Shown: positions 40,460 through 49,950, numbered from the stretch's first letter. The stretch is DNA of 64,000 nucleotides from Amycolatopsis palatopharyngis (GCF_003385185.1 NZ_PQHZ01000031.1:1-64000); one strand, 5' to 3'. Notes: a model not told the origin generated them from the letters alone. Program-made: numbers and translations.

Positions 40460-41245
40460 CTAGTCGCCGGAATCGTCGAACAGCTGTCGCAGGACGGCCC
40501 CGGGGTCGTTGAGGAACCTTCGGGTCAGGGCCACCGGGAGGGCGTGGTCGTAGTGGACCTGCTCGATCGCTCCGTCGTCATCGATCTGCAGGATCCGCGC
40601 GCCGGGTACGGCGAGCAGTATCGGCGAGTGCGTCGCGATGACGAACTGACTGCCCTGGGACACCAGGTCCGAAATGCGGGTGATCAGGGCAAGGCAGCCA
40701 CGTACCGACAGTGCCGACTCGGGTTCGTCGAGCACGTAGAGCCCGTCCGGTCCGAACCGGTGGATCACCAAGTCCAAAAAGGACTCGCCGTGGGAGCGCT
40801 CGTGCGGCGAGATACCGCCGTAAGCGGGTAGTAGCGGGTACGAGCTCTGCTTGTCGAGGTACTCGATCTCGGTGGCGACGTTGTAGTACGACTCTGCCCG
40901 AAGGAAGTAGCCGGTACGCGGCTTGCGGATGCCCCAGCGCAGCACCAGGTAATCACCCAGGCTGGACTCGGTGGCCCGGGTGGCGAACCGGAAGGACTGC
41001 GATCCGCCCTCCGCGTTGAAACCGGCGGCAACCGCGAGCCCTTCGACCAGGGTGGATTTGCCGGTGCCGTTCTCGCCGACCAGGAACGTCACAGCTGGAT
41101 CGAGCGGCAGGCGCTCCACGCCGACCAGATGCCGCACCACGGGCAGGGTGAAGGGATACCGGCCGGTGACCGACCGCGCGCTCAGTCGCACGTCCCGGAT
41201 GAAGCCACCGCCGGCTCCGCCGCGGGAGCGGGTGCTCCTACTCAT
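40460..41245 (-). CDS. AAA ATPase (SMC/RecF-like small ATPase)
   Basis: A 261-residue ATPase. Walker A is FLVGENGTGKSTLVEGLAVA (about 64-83). A SPHERSHGESFLDL signature precedes Walker B YVLDEPESALSV, and SQFVIATHSPILLAVPGA is the H-loop. The layout is the small ATP-binding-cassette type typical of bacterial AAA_21-like predicted ATPases. It may work on DNA or in defence, but nothing nearby indicates a partner nuclease. Start at ATG 41245. Confidence 0.85.
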   Translation of the reverse strand: MSRSTRSRGGAGGGFIRDVRLSARSVTGRYPFTLPVVRHLVGVERLPLDPAVTFLVGENGTGKSTLVEGLAVAAGFNAEGGSQSFRFATRATESSLGDYLVLRWGIRKPRTGYFLRAESYYNVATEIEYLDKQSSYPLLPAYGGISPHERSHGESFLDLVIHRFGPDGLYVLDEPESALSVRGCLALITRISDLVSQGSQFVIATHSPILLAVPGARILQIDDDGAIEQVHYDHALPVALTRRFLNDPGAVLRQLFDDSGD

Positions 41246-41297
41246 CGCGGACCCGGCAAACGTGCCATCCGGCAGGGATAGGCAGCCCGGCCCGGCT

Positions 41298-42056
41298 TCA
41301 GTCCCACCAGAAGCGCCATAGCCTGCGGCCTGCGAGATTCGTCCCGAAATCCCGCATGTCACCGGGTTGGCCGGTGAAGTTCTGCACACAGAAAGCACGG
41401 TGTTCGGCCGCCAGTGCCAGTGCGCGGTCCCTGGACTTCGGTGGGGCCGCGACCGACAGTTCCAGCGAGTCGAACCCGAGTGAGATCAGGACCGCGCCGA
41501 ACCGTTCCTCCCAGCTGCGCAGCACGGCCGACACCGCGGCGACGTCGTCGGTCGTGTTGATCATCCCGGCCCAGCCGAGCAGGGCGGGAACGTCGGCGGG
41601 CCGTTCGGTCTCGACCAGGCCGAGGCGGCAGTCGGCTCGCGCGGCGAGGATCGAGCCGGTGTTACCAGCCTCGGCGAGTGGGTCGGCCCTGCGTGTCGAG
41701 TGCTTCGTGAGCCCAGGGAACTCGGCCCCGAAGGGGTGCAGGCAGGAGCCGTCGCAGCACGGTTCGCGCCACCACTCGGCCAGTGTGGCTGCGACGTCGA
41801 CATCGGCGATCCGGTCGCCCGCGGAGGCGAGCCTGCCCCTGTCGACGGTCCAGTCCTCGCCGCTGAGTTCGAAGCGCAGGTCCGGTGGAATCAGCACCGG
41901 CCACAGGCCCGTGCGCGAATGGGCGGCCACGCACGCGAGGTACCTGTCCGGGTTCGTGAGTGCGGAGTCCGACACCCACAGCCTGCCGTGCCAGCGACCG
42001 GGCGGAAGCGCGAGCTCGGCGGCAGGGGTGTGCGGATGCAGCTGGACCACGGTCAT
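41298..42056 (-). CDS. DUF4253 protein
   Basis: A 252-residue protein. The ending GRRLWRFWWD and the middle GLWPVLIPPD are characteristic of DUF4253, found mainly in actinobacteria and with no known function. WWREPCCDGSCLHPFGAEFP has three Cys that may bind metal. It starts at ATG 42056 after GAGGGGACTCGCC. It lies upstream of a 21-bp tandem repeat on the way from the XPB helicase gene. Confidence 0.85.
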   Translation of the reverse strand: MTVVQLHPHTPAAELALPPGRWHGRLWVSDSALTNPDRYLACVAAHSRTGLWPVLIPPDLRFELSGEDWTVDRGRLASAGDRIADVDVAATLAEWWREPCCDGSCLHPFGAEFPGLTKHSTRRADPLAEAGNTGSILAARADCRLGLVETERPADVPALLGWAGMINTTDDVAAVSAVLRSWEERFGAVLISLGFDSLELSVAAPPKSRDRALALAAEHRAFCVQNFTGQPGDMRDFGTNLAGRRLWRFWWD

Positions 42057-42145
42057 GGCGAGTCCCCTCGGATCGATGTTCGGCGATGTCTGCGACAACG
42101 GATCGAACACTAGTTCGAGAGTCTGACAGTTTTCGGACTCGCGTG

Positions 42146-42208
42146 CCGGGATCTGCAAACTCGGCCCCGGGATCTGCAAACTCGGGCCCGGGAACTGCCA
42201 AGTCGGGT
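42146..42208. repeat. Three tandem 21-bp repeats
   Basis: Three adjacent 21-base units begin CCGGGATCTGCAAACTCGG; the third differs at a few positions (GAACTGCCAAG). The array ends at the stop codon of the XPB helicase gene and begins 90 bases upstream of the DUF4253 start. It is in phase with whole codons but lies outside the reading frames. Confidence 0.85.
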
Positions 42209-43845
42209 TAGAGGTAGGCGTCGGCGTCGTGGATGGTGTAGGCGTAGCCCTGCTCGGCCAGGAAGCGCTGGCGGTGTGCGGCGTACTCGGTGTCCACCGT
42301 GTCGCGGGAGACGACTGAGTAGAAGTGCGCCTGCCTGCCGTCGGCCTTGGGGCGCAGCAGCCTGCCGAGGCGTTGCGCCTCCTCCTGCCGGGAGCCGAAG
42401 GTGCCGGAGATCTGGATGGCCACCGATGCCTCGGGCAGGTCGATGGAGAAGTTCGCGACCTTCGAGACCACCAGGGTGTTGATCTCGCCCTGGCGGAACG
42501 CCTCGAACAGCGACTCCCGCTCCTTGTTGCGGGTGGAGCCCTGGATCACCGGCGCGTCGAGTTCGTCGCCGAGTTCCTCCAGCTGGTCGAGGTAGGCCCC
42601 GATCACCAGCACCTGCTCCCCGGCATGTTTGTCCACAATGGATTTGATTACCGCTGTCTTGGTGCGGGCGGTCGCGGCGAGCCGGTAGCGTTCCTCCGCC
42701 TCGGCCGTGGCGTAGGCCAGCCGTTCCGCCTCGGTGAGGGTCACCCGCACCTCGATGCACTCCGCGGGCGCGATCCACCCCTGCGCCTCGATATCGCGCC
42801 ACGGCACGTCGTAGCGCTTCGGGCCGATCAGGGAGAACACGTCGCCCTCCCGGCCGTCCTCGCGCACGAGTGTCGCGGTCAGTCCGAGCCTGCGCCGGGA
42901 CTGCAGGTCTGCGGTCATCCGGAACACCGGCGCGGGCAGCAGGTGCACCTCGTCGTAGACCACCAGGCCCCAGTCGCGGGAGTCGAACAGCTCCAGGTGC
43001 CGGTACTCGCCCTTCGTCTTGCGGGTGACCACCTGATAAGTCGCGATGGTGACCGGGCGGATCTCCTTGCGTTCCCCGGAGTACTCGCCGATCTCCTCCT
43101 CGGTGAGCGAGGTGCGCGCCACCAGTTCACGCTTCCACTGCCTGCCCGCCACGGTGTTGGTCACCAGGATCAGGGTGGTTGCCCCCGCCTGCGCCATCGC
43201 CGCCGCGCCGACCAGTGTCTTGCCCGCGCCGCACGGCAGCACCACCACGCCGGAACCGCCTGCCCAGAACGCCTGCACCGCCTGGCGCTGGTACTCCCGC
43301 AGCTTCCAGTCCCGCTCGTCCAGGTCGATGGGATGCGCCTCGCCGTCGACGTATCCGGCCAGGTCCTCGGCGGGCCAGCCGACCTTCAGCAGCGCCTGCT
43401 TGAGCCTGCCGCGCTCGGACGGATGCACGAGCACCGTGTCGTCCTCGACGCGCGCACCGAGCATCGGGCTGATCTTCTTGCTGCGCAGCACCTCTTCCAG
43501 CACGGCGCGATCGGTGGACACCATCACCAGCCCGTGTGCGGGGTGGTTGGTGATCTGCAGCCTGCCGAACCTGCCCATGGTGTCCACCACGTCGATCAGC
43601 AGCGGCTGCGGCACTGGGAACCGGGAATAGCTGGTCAGCGCGTCGACGACCTGCTCGGCGTCGTGTCCGGCCGCCCGTGCGTTCCACAGCGCGAGCGGGG
43701 TGACCCGGTAGGTGTGCATATGCTCCGGTGCTCGCTCCAGTTCGGCGAACGGAGCGATCGCCATTCGAGCGTCGTCGGCCTGCTCGTGGTCGACCTCGAG
43801 CAGCACGGTCTTGTCGGACTGGACGATCAGCGGGCCATTGCTCAC
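42208..43845 (-). CDS. XPB-family DNA repair helicase
   Basis: A 545-residue superfamily-2 helicase related to eukaryotic XPB and M. tuberculosis Ercc3 (Rv0861c). The N-terminal domain (about 1-150) is XPB-specific. Motif I is PCGAGKTLVGAA, motif II VYDEVHLLP, motif III LTATLVREDG and motif VI QEEAQRLGRLLRPK. It unwinds DNA 3' to 5' and is probably involved in repair. The Rv0862c-like partner, adjacent in mycobacteria, lies 14 kb away here. Confidence 0.93.
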   Translation of the reverse strand: MSNGPLIVQSDKTVLLEVDHEQADDARMAIAPFAELERAPEHMHTYRVTPLALWNARAAGHDAEQVVDALTSYSRFPVPQPLLIDVVDTMGRFGRLQITNHPAHGLVMVSTDRAVLEEVLRSKKISPMLGARVEDDTVLVHPSERGRLKQALLKVGWPAEDLAGYVDGEAHPIDLDERDWKLREYQRQAVQAFWAGGSGVVVLPCGAGKTLVGAAAMAQAGATTLILVTNTVAGRQWKRELVARTSLTEEEIGEYSGERKEIRPVTIATYQVVTRKTKGEYRHLELFDSRDWGLVVYDEVHLLPAPVFRMTADLQSRRRLGLTATLVREDGREGDVFSLIGPKRYDVPWRDIEAQGWIAPAECIEVRVTLTEAERLAYATAEAEERYRLAATARTKTAVIKSIVDKHAGEQVLVIGAYLDQLEELGDELDAPVIQGSTRNKERESLFEAFRQGEINTLVVSKVANFSIDLPEASVAIQISGTFGSRQEEAQRLGRLLRPKADGRQAHFYSVVSRDTVDTEYAAHRQRFLAEQGYAYTIHDADAYL

Positions 43846-43888
43846 GTCTTCCTTTATACGTGCCGGTCAGGCGCTTCTCCCGCGCCGG

Positions 43889-44860
43889 TCAGCCGAGTCC
43901 GGTTTTCGGCAGCAGCGACTGCACGTCGAGCCTGGCGCCGATCAGCCCCGAACTGTGCATCAGGTCGGCGACGCGTTGCAGGCGAACTCCGCTGATGGAG
44001 ATGGGGTAGTCGCCGAGCGAGATGAGCGCGGCGGTGGTCTCGTCGATATCCGCGAGATCGGGCAGAGCCTCCCTGATCACCATCGGATCGGCGGCGTGCT
44101 GCTGCGCCTTGCCGAGAACCTGGCGGAACAGGGCGAGCGTGTTGGGCCGGGAATCGGCGAAGGCGGCATTCGCGGCGTAGCTGGACACGGGAAAGTCGAG
44201 GGTGGCGCCGCGCGCGGTGTCGAGCACCACCCTGGCCCCGAAGTCCTTCTCCGCCCTGGTGATGTGTGGCTCCACCATCCAGGCGCCGTCCACGTCGCCG
44301 GAGCGCACGGCCTCCACCATCGTTTCCGGGGCGCGCTGGACGAAAGTGATCCGCTCCGGATCGACCCCGGCTCCGGCGAGCGCCGAGCGGGTCGTGAGCG
44401 TGCCGAGATCGTCCAGCGTGTCCACCGCGATCTCCGGGAACCGCAGGTCGTTGGGTGCCTGCAGCGCCGACTCCGGCAGGGTCACCAGCGCCATCGTGTT
44501 GCGGCCCGCGGTGTAGGCCTCACCCTGCAGCAGCAGCGGACTCCCGTCCGCGGCCGCCTTGAACAGTGCCACGTCACTGGCGAACGCGACGTCGAGATCG
44601 CCGGCCGCCAGCTTCGCCAGCGCGTCGGCGTCCCCGGTCTGCTCGACGAGTTCGACCCGCAGCCCGGCGCGCTGGAACCGGCCATCGGCGACCGCGATGC
44701 GCAGGGGCGCGGTGTCGATGGCGCTGCCGACTCCGACGCTGAGGGTGCGCTGCTCGGGAACGAGCGGTTCCGGTTCCTGGCCACCCCCGAGCAGTGAGCA
44801 ACCGCTCAGTAGCAGGGCCGCGCTGAGGAACGCGAGCGCTGTTCTTGCACAGGCCCTCAT
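43889..44860 (-). CDS. Orphan ABC substrate-binding lipoprotein (SsuA/NMT1-like)
   Basis: A 323-residue lipoprotein with lipobox LLLSGC (Cys21). The fold is that of NMT1/SsuA-type binding proteins (LSVGVGSAIDTAPLRIAVAD, then DALAKLAAGDLDVAFASDVA), which bind sulfonates, nitrate or thiamine precursors. No permease or ATPase gene is adjacent, so it is an orphan. It lies next to a NIT-domain kinase, which raises the possibility of a signal-sensing role (speculation). Confidence 0.8.
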   Translation of the reverse strand: MRACARTALAFLSAALLLSGCSLLGGGQEPEPLVPEQRTLSVGVGSAIDTAPLRIAVADGRFQRAGLRVELVEQTGDADALAKLAAGDLDVAFASDVALFKAAADGSPLLLQGEAYTAGRNTMALVTLPESALQAPNDLRFPEIAVDTLDDLGTLTTRSALAGAGVDPERITFVQRAPETMVEAVRSGDVDGAWMVEPHITRAEKDFGARVVLDTARGATLDFPVSSYAANAAFADSRPNTLALFRQVLGKAQQHAADPMVIREALPDLADIDETTAALISLGDYPISISGVRLQRVADLMHSSGLIGARLDVQSLLPKTGLG

Positions 44861-45062
44861 TCGGTGGCTCCCATGGACCGAGAGAATCTGGTTTCGTGGT
44901 GGAGCTTAGGCGGTGCGAGGCAATAGCATCGCCGGCGGGCCGCGCGGGGATGGACCGGGTTCCGGAACCGCACGACGGTCGCTACCCTCCAGTAGTTTCT
45001 TACGCGGTGTCCCCGGAGCGTCGTGTAGCGCGCAAGGCGCAGCGGTTGAAGAAGGAAGCCAG

Positions 45063-47756
45063 GTGACCCGTCGCAGTAGTCGTCCCCGTGATGGTGGCGC
45101 GGCGGATCCTCAACTGGACGCCGACGCCGGCACGGGTGGCCGTTGGCGGCTACGGAACTGGCGACTGCGGACGAAGCTGCTCGCCGTGCTGCTCATCCCG
45201 ACCCTCACCCTGGTCACCCTGGTCGGCCTGCGGATCGGCGCGGACCTGGACCGGGCTGAGCAGTTCGCCGAGGCCGCCACGCGGGTCCGGGTGGACGACC
45301 GGCTCGCCGAGGTGGTCCACCAGCTGCAACGGGAGCGCGACCTGACCGTTCGCTACGTGGCCGCGGGCAGGCAGGGAGATCTGGCTGGCCTGCGTGATCA
45401 GCGGGGGCGGGTGGACACCGCGATCGGTGAGTTCGACCGGGAGTTCGCTGACGCCCAGCCTCGGCTGTCCGGTTCGGCGTCCGCGGCTTTCCAGCGCAGC
45501 GAGGACCGGCTCGGCCTGCTCACCGGGCTGCGCTACGCCGGCGAGCACTCGACGTATCCGGCCGGGGCCGTACTGCGGTCGTACAGCGGGCTGGTCTCCG
45601 GACTGCTCGACATCGGGGACGAGGCGGCCTCCGAGCCGACTGACCGCGATCTGACCCGGATGCGTCTCGCGGTCAACGCGCTCGCCAGGGTGAAGGACCA
45701 GATGTCGGTCAAACGTGCGCTCGTTGCCGCAGCGCTCGCGACCGGAGAGCTGCCTGCCGATCAGCAGCGAGCCCTGCTCGGCGCCGAGGCCGAACTCGCG
45801 GCGGCTCGCAGTGACTACAACAAGTTCGCCACGGCCGAGCAGCAGCGCATGTACGACGACACGGTGATCGGCCTCGTCGTCGACATCGGCAACGGCATGG
45901 TCGAGTCGGTGCTGAACCGCGCCGAGGACGGTGAGCCGCTGGACGGCCTCGACGCAGGGCAGTGGGACGTCGCGGCCACGTACACGGTCAACCTGGTGGA
46001 CCAGGTGCAGGACGCGGTGCTCGTCCAGTTGCGGCAGCGCACCGACGCGTTGGCAGGCCAGGCGCGGGAGGCCGCGTCCTGGGATGCCGCGATCGTGCTC
46101 GGGGTCCTGCTGGTGGGCGGCGCACTGGCCGCGATCGTCGCGCGCTCGCTGCTGCGGCCGCTGCGGACGTTGCGCCGGACCGCGCTGGACGTGGCCCAGC
46201 ACCGGCTGCCCGCCGCGGTCGAGGAGATCCTCGCCGACCCCGACCCCCGGCCCGAAGGGGTGCGCCAACTGCGGGGCGTCGCACCCGTGCCGGTGTACAG
46301 CCGGGAGGAGCTCGGCGAGGTCGCCAGGGCCTTTGACGTCGTGCACGGGCAGGCCGTACGGCTGGCCGGTGAGCAGGCGCTGCTGCGGGAGAACGTCAAC
46401 TCGATGTTCGTCAATCTGTCGAGGCGCAGCCAGCAGCTGGTCGAACGGCAGCTGTCGGTACTCGACCGGATGGAGGCCGACGAGCAGGATCCGGACACCC
46501 TCGGCGGGCTGTTCGAGCTGGACCACCTCGCCACGCGCATGCGGCGCAACAGCGAGAACCTGCTGGTCCTCTCCGGCCAGGACCTCGAACAGGGGGTGGA
46601 CGGTGCGATCTCCGCCGAGGAGATCATCGGCGCCGCGCTCTCCGAGGTCGAGCACTATCAGCGGATCGACGTCGTCGCCACCCCGGAGCTCGCGGTGCGT
46701 GGTGATGCCGTCAGCGACCTCGTGCACGTCATCTCCGAACTGCTGGAGAACGCCACCGAGTACTCCGGAGCCGAGCCGGTCACCCTGGTCAGCTCGGCGA
46801 CGGTGGCCGGTGACTGGCGCATCGAGATCACCGACAGGGGCGCCGGGATGCCCCCCGCAGAGGTCGCGCGGGTGAACGCCCGCCTTGCCCAACCGCCCGA
46901 CGTCGACGTCGAGGTGTCCCGGCGGATGGGTCTCTACGTCGTCGCCCGGCTGGCTCGCAGGCACCAGATCGGGGTGCGGCTCGGTGCGGCCATCGAGGGC
47001 GGCATCACGGCGACGATCATCGTTCCGGCCGTGCTGGTCACTGACGTTCCCGAAGCTCAGGAGTCACCGCGGGAGCTACCTGCCGCGCCGCCTCCCGAGC
47101 CGGAGCCCGTGGCCGAACCCGTCGTCGACCACGTGGGCCACCTCGAACAGGGGGAGCCGGAACTGCCGGGGCCGCTGTACGTGCCGCTGCGGCTCCTCCA
47201 GCCACAGCTGGAGACATCCGAGACGGCGGAACCGGCTTCGCAGCCGCAGGTCGCCGAGCGCCCTTCGCTGGACCGGTCGCTCGCCGAGCACGGCCCGCCC
47301 CGCAGGGCACCGGTCGAGGACTGGGACGCACCTCCCGCCTGGCCGAGCGAGGACGACGATCCAGACGGCGAGTTCGATTTCGACGGCCCGACCGAGCGGA
47401 TGCCCGCTTACCAGAAGGTGCTCTCCGAGTGGTTCGGCACCGGAACTCACAAACGAGACAGCGAGCCCGACACCGTGGAGCTGGAGCGGGTGGAGCCGGT
47501 CTGGCCCGGCCCCGAGGAGAACGGTGACGAGCCGTCGGTGCTGCCGAAGCGGATGCCGCGAGTCGACCTCGTTCCGAGCGTGGTCGACACTCCGTTGATG
47601 GACGACGGGCCGATCGTCTCCCGGGCTCCCGACGCCGTCCGGTTGCGGATGGCGAGCCTGCAGAGCGGGGTCCGGCGGGGACGGCACGAGCGACCGGCAC
47701 CGTGGAGTGAATTGGGCACGGTGTCCGACGCCGCGCTGGAAGGGAACTGGGAGTGA
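45063..47756 (+). CDS. NIT-domain sensor kinase, conservon CvnA type (orphan)
   Basis: An 897-residue membrane kinase. GTG 45063 follows AAGGAAG. A first helix (KLLAVLLIPTLTLVTLVGLR) leads into a nitrate-sensor-like NIT domain outside (about 60-330), then a second helix (AIVLGVLLVGGALAAIVARS), a HAMP region and a dimerisation helix with LFELDHLATRMRRNSEN (putative phosphorylated His). The HATPase_c domain has ELLENATEY and DRGAGM. A Pro/Glu-rich tail of about 240 residues follows. Unlike the kinase at 51470, it has no roadblock, DUF742 or GTPase gene next to it. Confidence 0.88.
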   Translation: MTRRSSRPRDGGAADPQLDADAGTGGRWRLRNWRLRTKLLAVLLIPTLTLVTLVGLRIGADLDRAEQFAEAATRVRVDDRLAEVVHQLQRERDLTVRYVAAGRQGDLAGLRDQRGRVDTAIGEFDREFADAQPRLSGSASAAFQRSEDRLGLLTGLRYAGEHSTYPAGAVLRSYSGLVSGLLDIGDEAASEPTDRDLTRMRLAVNALARVKDQMSVKRALVAAALATGELPADQQRALLGAEAELAAARSDYNKFATAEQQRMYDDTVIGLVVDIGNGMVESVLNRAEDGEPLDGLDAGQWDVAATYTVNLVDQVQDAVLVQLRQRTDALAGQAREAASWDAAIVLGVLLVGGALAAIVARSLLRPLRTLRRTALDVAQHRLPAAVEEILADPDPRPEGVRQLRGVAPVPVYSREELGEVARAFDVVHGQAVRLAGEQALLRENVNSMFVNLSRRSQQLVERQLSVLDRMEADEQDPDTLGGLFELDHLATRMRRNSENLLVLSGQDLEQGVDGAISAEEIIGAALSEVEHYQRIDVVATPELAVRGDAVSDLVHVISELLENATEYSGAEPVTLVSSATVAGDWRIEITDRGAGMPPAEVARVNARLAQPPDVDVEVSRRMGLYVVARLARRHQIGVRLGAAIEGGITATIIVPAVLVTDVPEAQESPRELPAAPPPEPEPVAEPVVDHVGHLEQGEPELPGPLYVPLRLLQPQLETSETAEPASQPQVAERPSLDRSLAEHGPPRRAPVEDWDAPPAWPSEDDDPDGEFDFDGPTERMPAYQKVLSEWFGTGTHKRDSEPDTVELERVEPVWPGPEENGDEPSVLPKRMPRVDLVPSVVDTPLMDDGPIVSRAPDAVRLRMASLQSGVRRGRHERPAPWSELGTVSDAALEGNWE

Positions 47757-48490
47757 GCGAGCGCAACGGCCTGCTGGAGGTGATCGCGCTCGGACCGCGC
47801 GACGCCGAATGCGCGCAGGAAGGCGGGGCCGATCGCCTCGAACTGGTCGCCGACATGGCCGCGGACGGGCTGACGCCGTCGGTACGAGTGGTCCGCGAGG
47901 TCCTCGCCGCGACCGATCTCCCGGTGCGAGTGATGCTGCGCGATTCGGCGTCCTTCGTGCCAGGCGACCTGGACGGGCTGCGCGCCGCCGCGGAGGAGCT
48001 GACCGACGCGGGCGCGCGGGAGTTCGTCCTCGGCTTCCTGACCGGCGAAGGGCGGGTCGACATCGCGGCCTGTGCCGCGCTGACCGCCGTGCTGCCGGGC
48101 TGCGCGTGGACGTTCCACCGCGCGATCGACCACGCCGCCGACGTCCTGGCCGCGCACGCGCAACTGGCCGGTCTCGGCTGCGACACCGTGCTGGCCGCAG
48201 GCCACCCCGCCGGGGTCGAGGACGGCTTCGACGTCCTCGGCGAGATCGCCGCGCGGCCCGAACCGCCGACGCTGCTCGTGGGCGGTGGCCTGCGGGAGAA
48301 GCTGGTCGCGCCGTTGCGCGCCGCGGGCGTGCGCGCCTTCCACGTCGGCAGCGCGGCCCGCCCGGCGGGCTGGGAGTCCACTGTGGACGTCGAAGCGGTC
48401 CGGCGCTGGTCCGCGCTGGTGCACGAACCCGCCCTCACCGCGTCTGCCTGGCCTCCAGCCAGCGGGCGAAGCGGGACAGCGAGTAGTTGA
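47753..48490 (+). CDS. cutC: CutC-family protein
   Basis: A 245-residue TIM-barrel CutC protein, classically tied to copper homeostasis. NGLLEVIALGPRDAECAQEG, ADRLELVADMAADGLTPSV and WTFHRAIDHAADV are the family signatures. The GTG start overlaps the kinase stop by four bases. The last 56 bases overlap the convergent gluD-type gene, so the C-terminal 18 residues may not be conserved. Confidence 0.88.
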   Translation: MSERNGLLEVIALGPRDAECAQEGGADRLELVADMAADGLTPSVRVVREVLAATDLPVRVMLRDSASFVPGDLDGLRAAAEELTDAGAREFVLGFLTGEGRVDIAACAALTAVLPGCAWTFHRAIDHAADVLAAHAQLAGLGCDTVLAAGHPAGVEDGFDVLGEIAARPEPPTLLVGGGLREKLVAPLRAAGVRAFHVGSAARPAGWESTVDVEAVRRWSALVHEPALTASAWPPASGRSGTASS

Positions 48491-49232
48491 CGACGAAATA
48501 GACCAGCGCGACGACCAGGTAGGTCTGGATCAGCAGGTGGTTGTAGTTGGCCAGGATGCGTGCGCTGAACAGCAGTTCCGTATAGCTCACGATGTACCCG
48601 AGAGAGGTGTCCTTCAGCAGGCCCACGGTCTGGCTGACCAGCGAGGGCACCACCCTGCGGATCGCCTGCGGCAGGATCACGTGCCACATCGCCTGCGCCG
48701 GACGCAGGCCCAGCGCCGCCGCCGCCTCTCCCTGACCGCGTTCCAGCGAGAGGATCCCGGCGCGGAAGATCTCCGCGAACTGGGCCGAGTGCGACAACGC
48801 CAGCGGCGCCACCAGTTTCCACAACAGCGGCATGTCCATGCCGTAGCGGGGAAGGGCGAACAGGACGACGAAGACCAGCAGCAGCGCCGGGATGACCCGC
48901 ACGACCTCGACGTACGCGCGGGCGGGTCCCCGCACGACGGCGAACCGGGACACGCGGGCGAACGCGAGCAGCAGACCGGCGCTCGCGGCGATCACCAGCG
49001 TCAGCACCGCGGCGAGAGCGGTGGAGGCGAGCCCGTCGAGGAGGTAGCGCCACATCGGCCAGGTGCCGTAGGGCGCCCACTTCTCGGCTTCGAGCTGCCC
49101 GTTCACCGCGAACTGGCGCAGCGCCAGCGCGAGGGCGAGGGCACCGAGCACGACCGCCGCGACCGTCGCGATGCGGATCCGGCGGCGAGCCCTCGGCCCC
49201 GGTTCGTCGAAGAGCAGGTCCGTGGCACTCAT
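48435..49232 (-). CDS. Amino-acid ABC transporter permease (GluD type)
   Basis: A 265-residue permease with five or six helices and the HisM-like EAA motif (EIFRAGILSLERGQGEAAAALG). It has an N-terminal extension relative to GluC. With the other permease it would form the channel of a polar amino-acid, probably glutamate, importer. Start at ATG 49232, overlapping the upstream stop. Its 3' end overlaps cutC. Confidence 0.9.
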   Translation of the reverse strand: MSATDLLFDEPGPRARRRIRIATVAAVVLGALALALALRQFAVNGQLEAEKWAPYGTWPMWRYLLDGLASTALAAVLTLVIAASAGLLLAFARVSRFAVVRGPARAYVEVVRVIPALLLVFVVLFALPRYGMDMPLLWKLVAPLALSHSAQFAEIFRAGILSLERGQGEAAAALGLRPAQAMWHVILPQAIRRVVPSLVSQTVGLLKDTSLGYIVSYTELLFSARILANYNHLLIQTYLVVALVYFVVNYSLSRFARWLEARQTR

Positions 49233-49873
49233 CGGTGGATCACCAGCCTGCGTTCGAGGTACCCGGTCACACCTGAGATGCACAGCGCGAGCAGGCCGTA
49301 GGCGACACCGGCGCTGACGAAGATCAGGATCGGGTCGGCGACCTGCAGGTTGATCCGGTTCGCCGCCGCGGTCAGCTCCACCACTCCCGCCGCGGCGGCC
49401 AGTGCCGTGTTCATCAGCAGCATGATCGTGAGGTTGCCGAGCGGCTGGATGACGCTGCGCAGCGCCTGCGGCAGGATCACCTGCGCCAGCGACTGCCGGA
49501 AGCCGAGGCCGAGCGCGCGGGCTGCCTCGGCCTGCCCCCTGGCCACGGTGTTGATCCCGGTGCGCAGTGCCTCGGCGTAGTACGCGCCCTGGTACAGCCC
49601 GATCGCGATGACGGCCGTGGTGATCAGGTCGAACTGGATGCCGATCTCCGGGAGCCCGAAGACGAACAGGATGATCCAGACCAGCAGCGGGATGTTCTGG
49701 AACAGCTCGACGTAGGCCGTGCCGAACATCCGCAACGGCCGTACCGGGGCGACTCGGCAGGACACGATGACGATCGCGACCAGTGCCGCCCCGGCGAACG
49801 ACGAGCCCGCCAGCTGGAGCGTGCGCAGGATCCCCTCGCCGAACTCATCGGCGTGGTCGAACACGACGTTCAT
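49229..49873 (-). CDS. Amino-acid ABC transporter permease (GluC type)
   Basis: A 214-residue HisM-family permease with five helices. The EAA motif is YYAEALRTGINTVARGQAEA followed by RALGLGFRQSLAQVILPQA. It is translated just before the GluD-type permease (ATGA overlap). Two palindromes lie between its start and the binding-protein stop. The operon has no ATPase gene in the window. Confidence 0.9.
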   Translation of the reverse strand: MNVVFDHADEFGEGILRTLQLAGSSFAGAALVAIVIVSCRVAPVRPLRMFGTAYVELFQNIPLLVWIILFVFGLPEIGIQFDLITTAVIAIGLYQGAYYAEALRTGINTVARGQAEAARALGLGFRQSLAQVILPQALRSVIQPLGNLTIMLLMNTALAAAAGVVELTAAANRINLQVADPILIFVSAGVAYGLLALCISGVTGYLERRLVIHR

Positions 49874-49887
49874 GCGTTCCTCACGAT

Positions 49888-49909
49888 CGCGCTTTCCCGG
49901 GAAAGCGCG
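49888..49909. repeat. Palindromic repeat (copy 2)
   Basis: A perfect 22-bp palindrome with outer arm CGCGC instead of CGCAC and the TTTCCCGGGAAA core. It sits 15 bases upstream of the GluC-type start, inside the gluB-gluC gap. Confidence 0.9.
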
Positions 49910-49950
49910 CGATGGTAAGTCCGTGAGCTGGGCTTGGGGCTCACCACGAT

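Noticed and set aside
42325..43995. 556-residue plus-strand frame opposite the XPB helicase
   Set aside because: Opposite-strand shadow; helicase motifs are unambiguous on the minus strand.
45150..46964. 604-residue minus-strand frame opposite the NIT kinase
   Set aside because: Shadow of the kinase coding bias without motifs.
47038..49080. 680-residue minus-strand frame across cutC
   Set aside because: Spans several well-supported genes in the wrong frame; low-complexity Arg/Ala/Pro translation.
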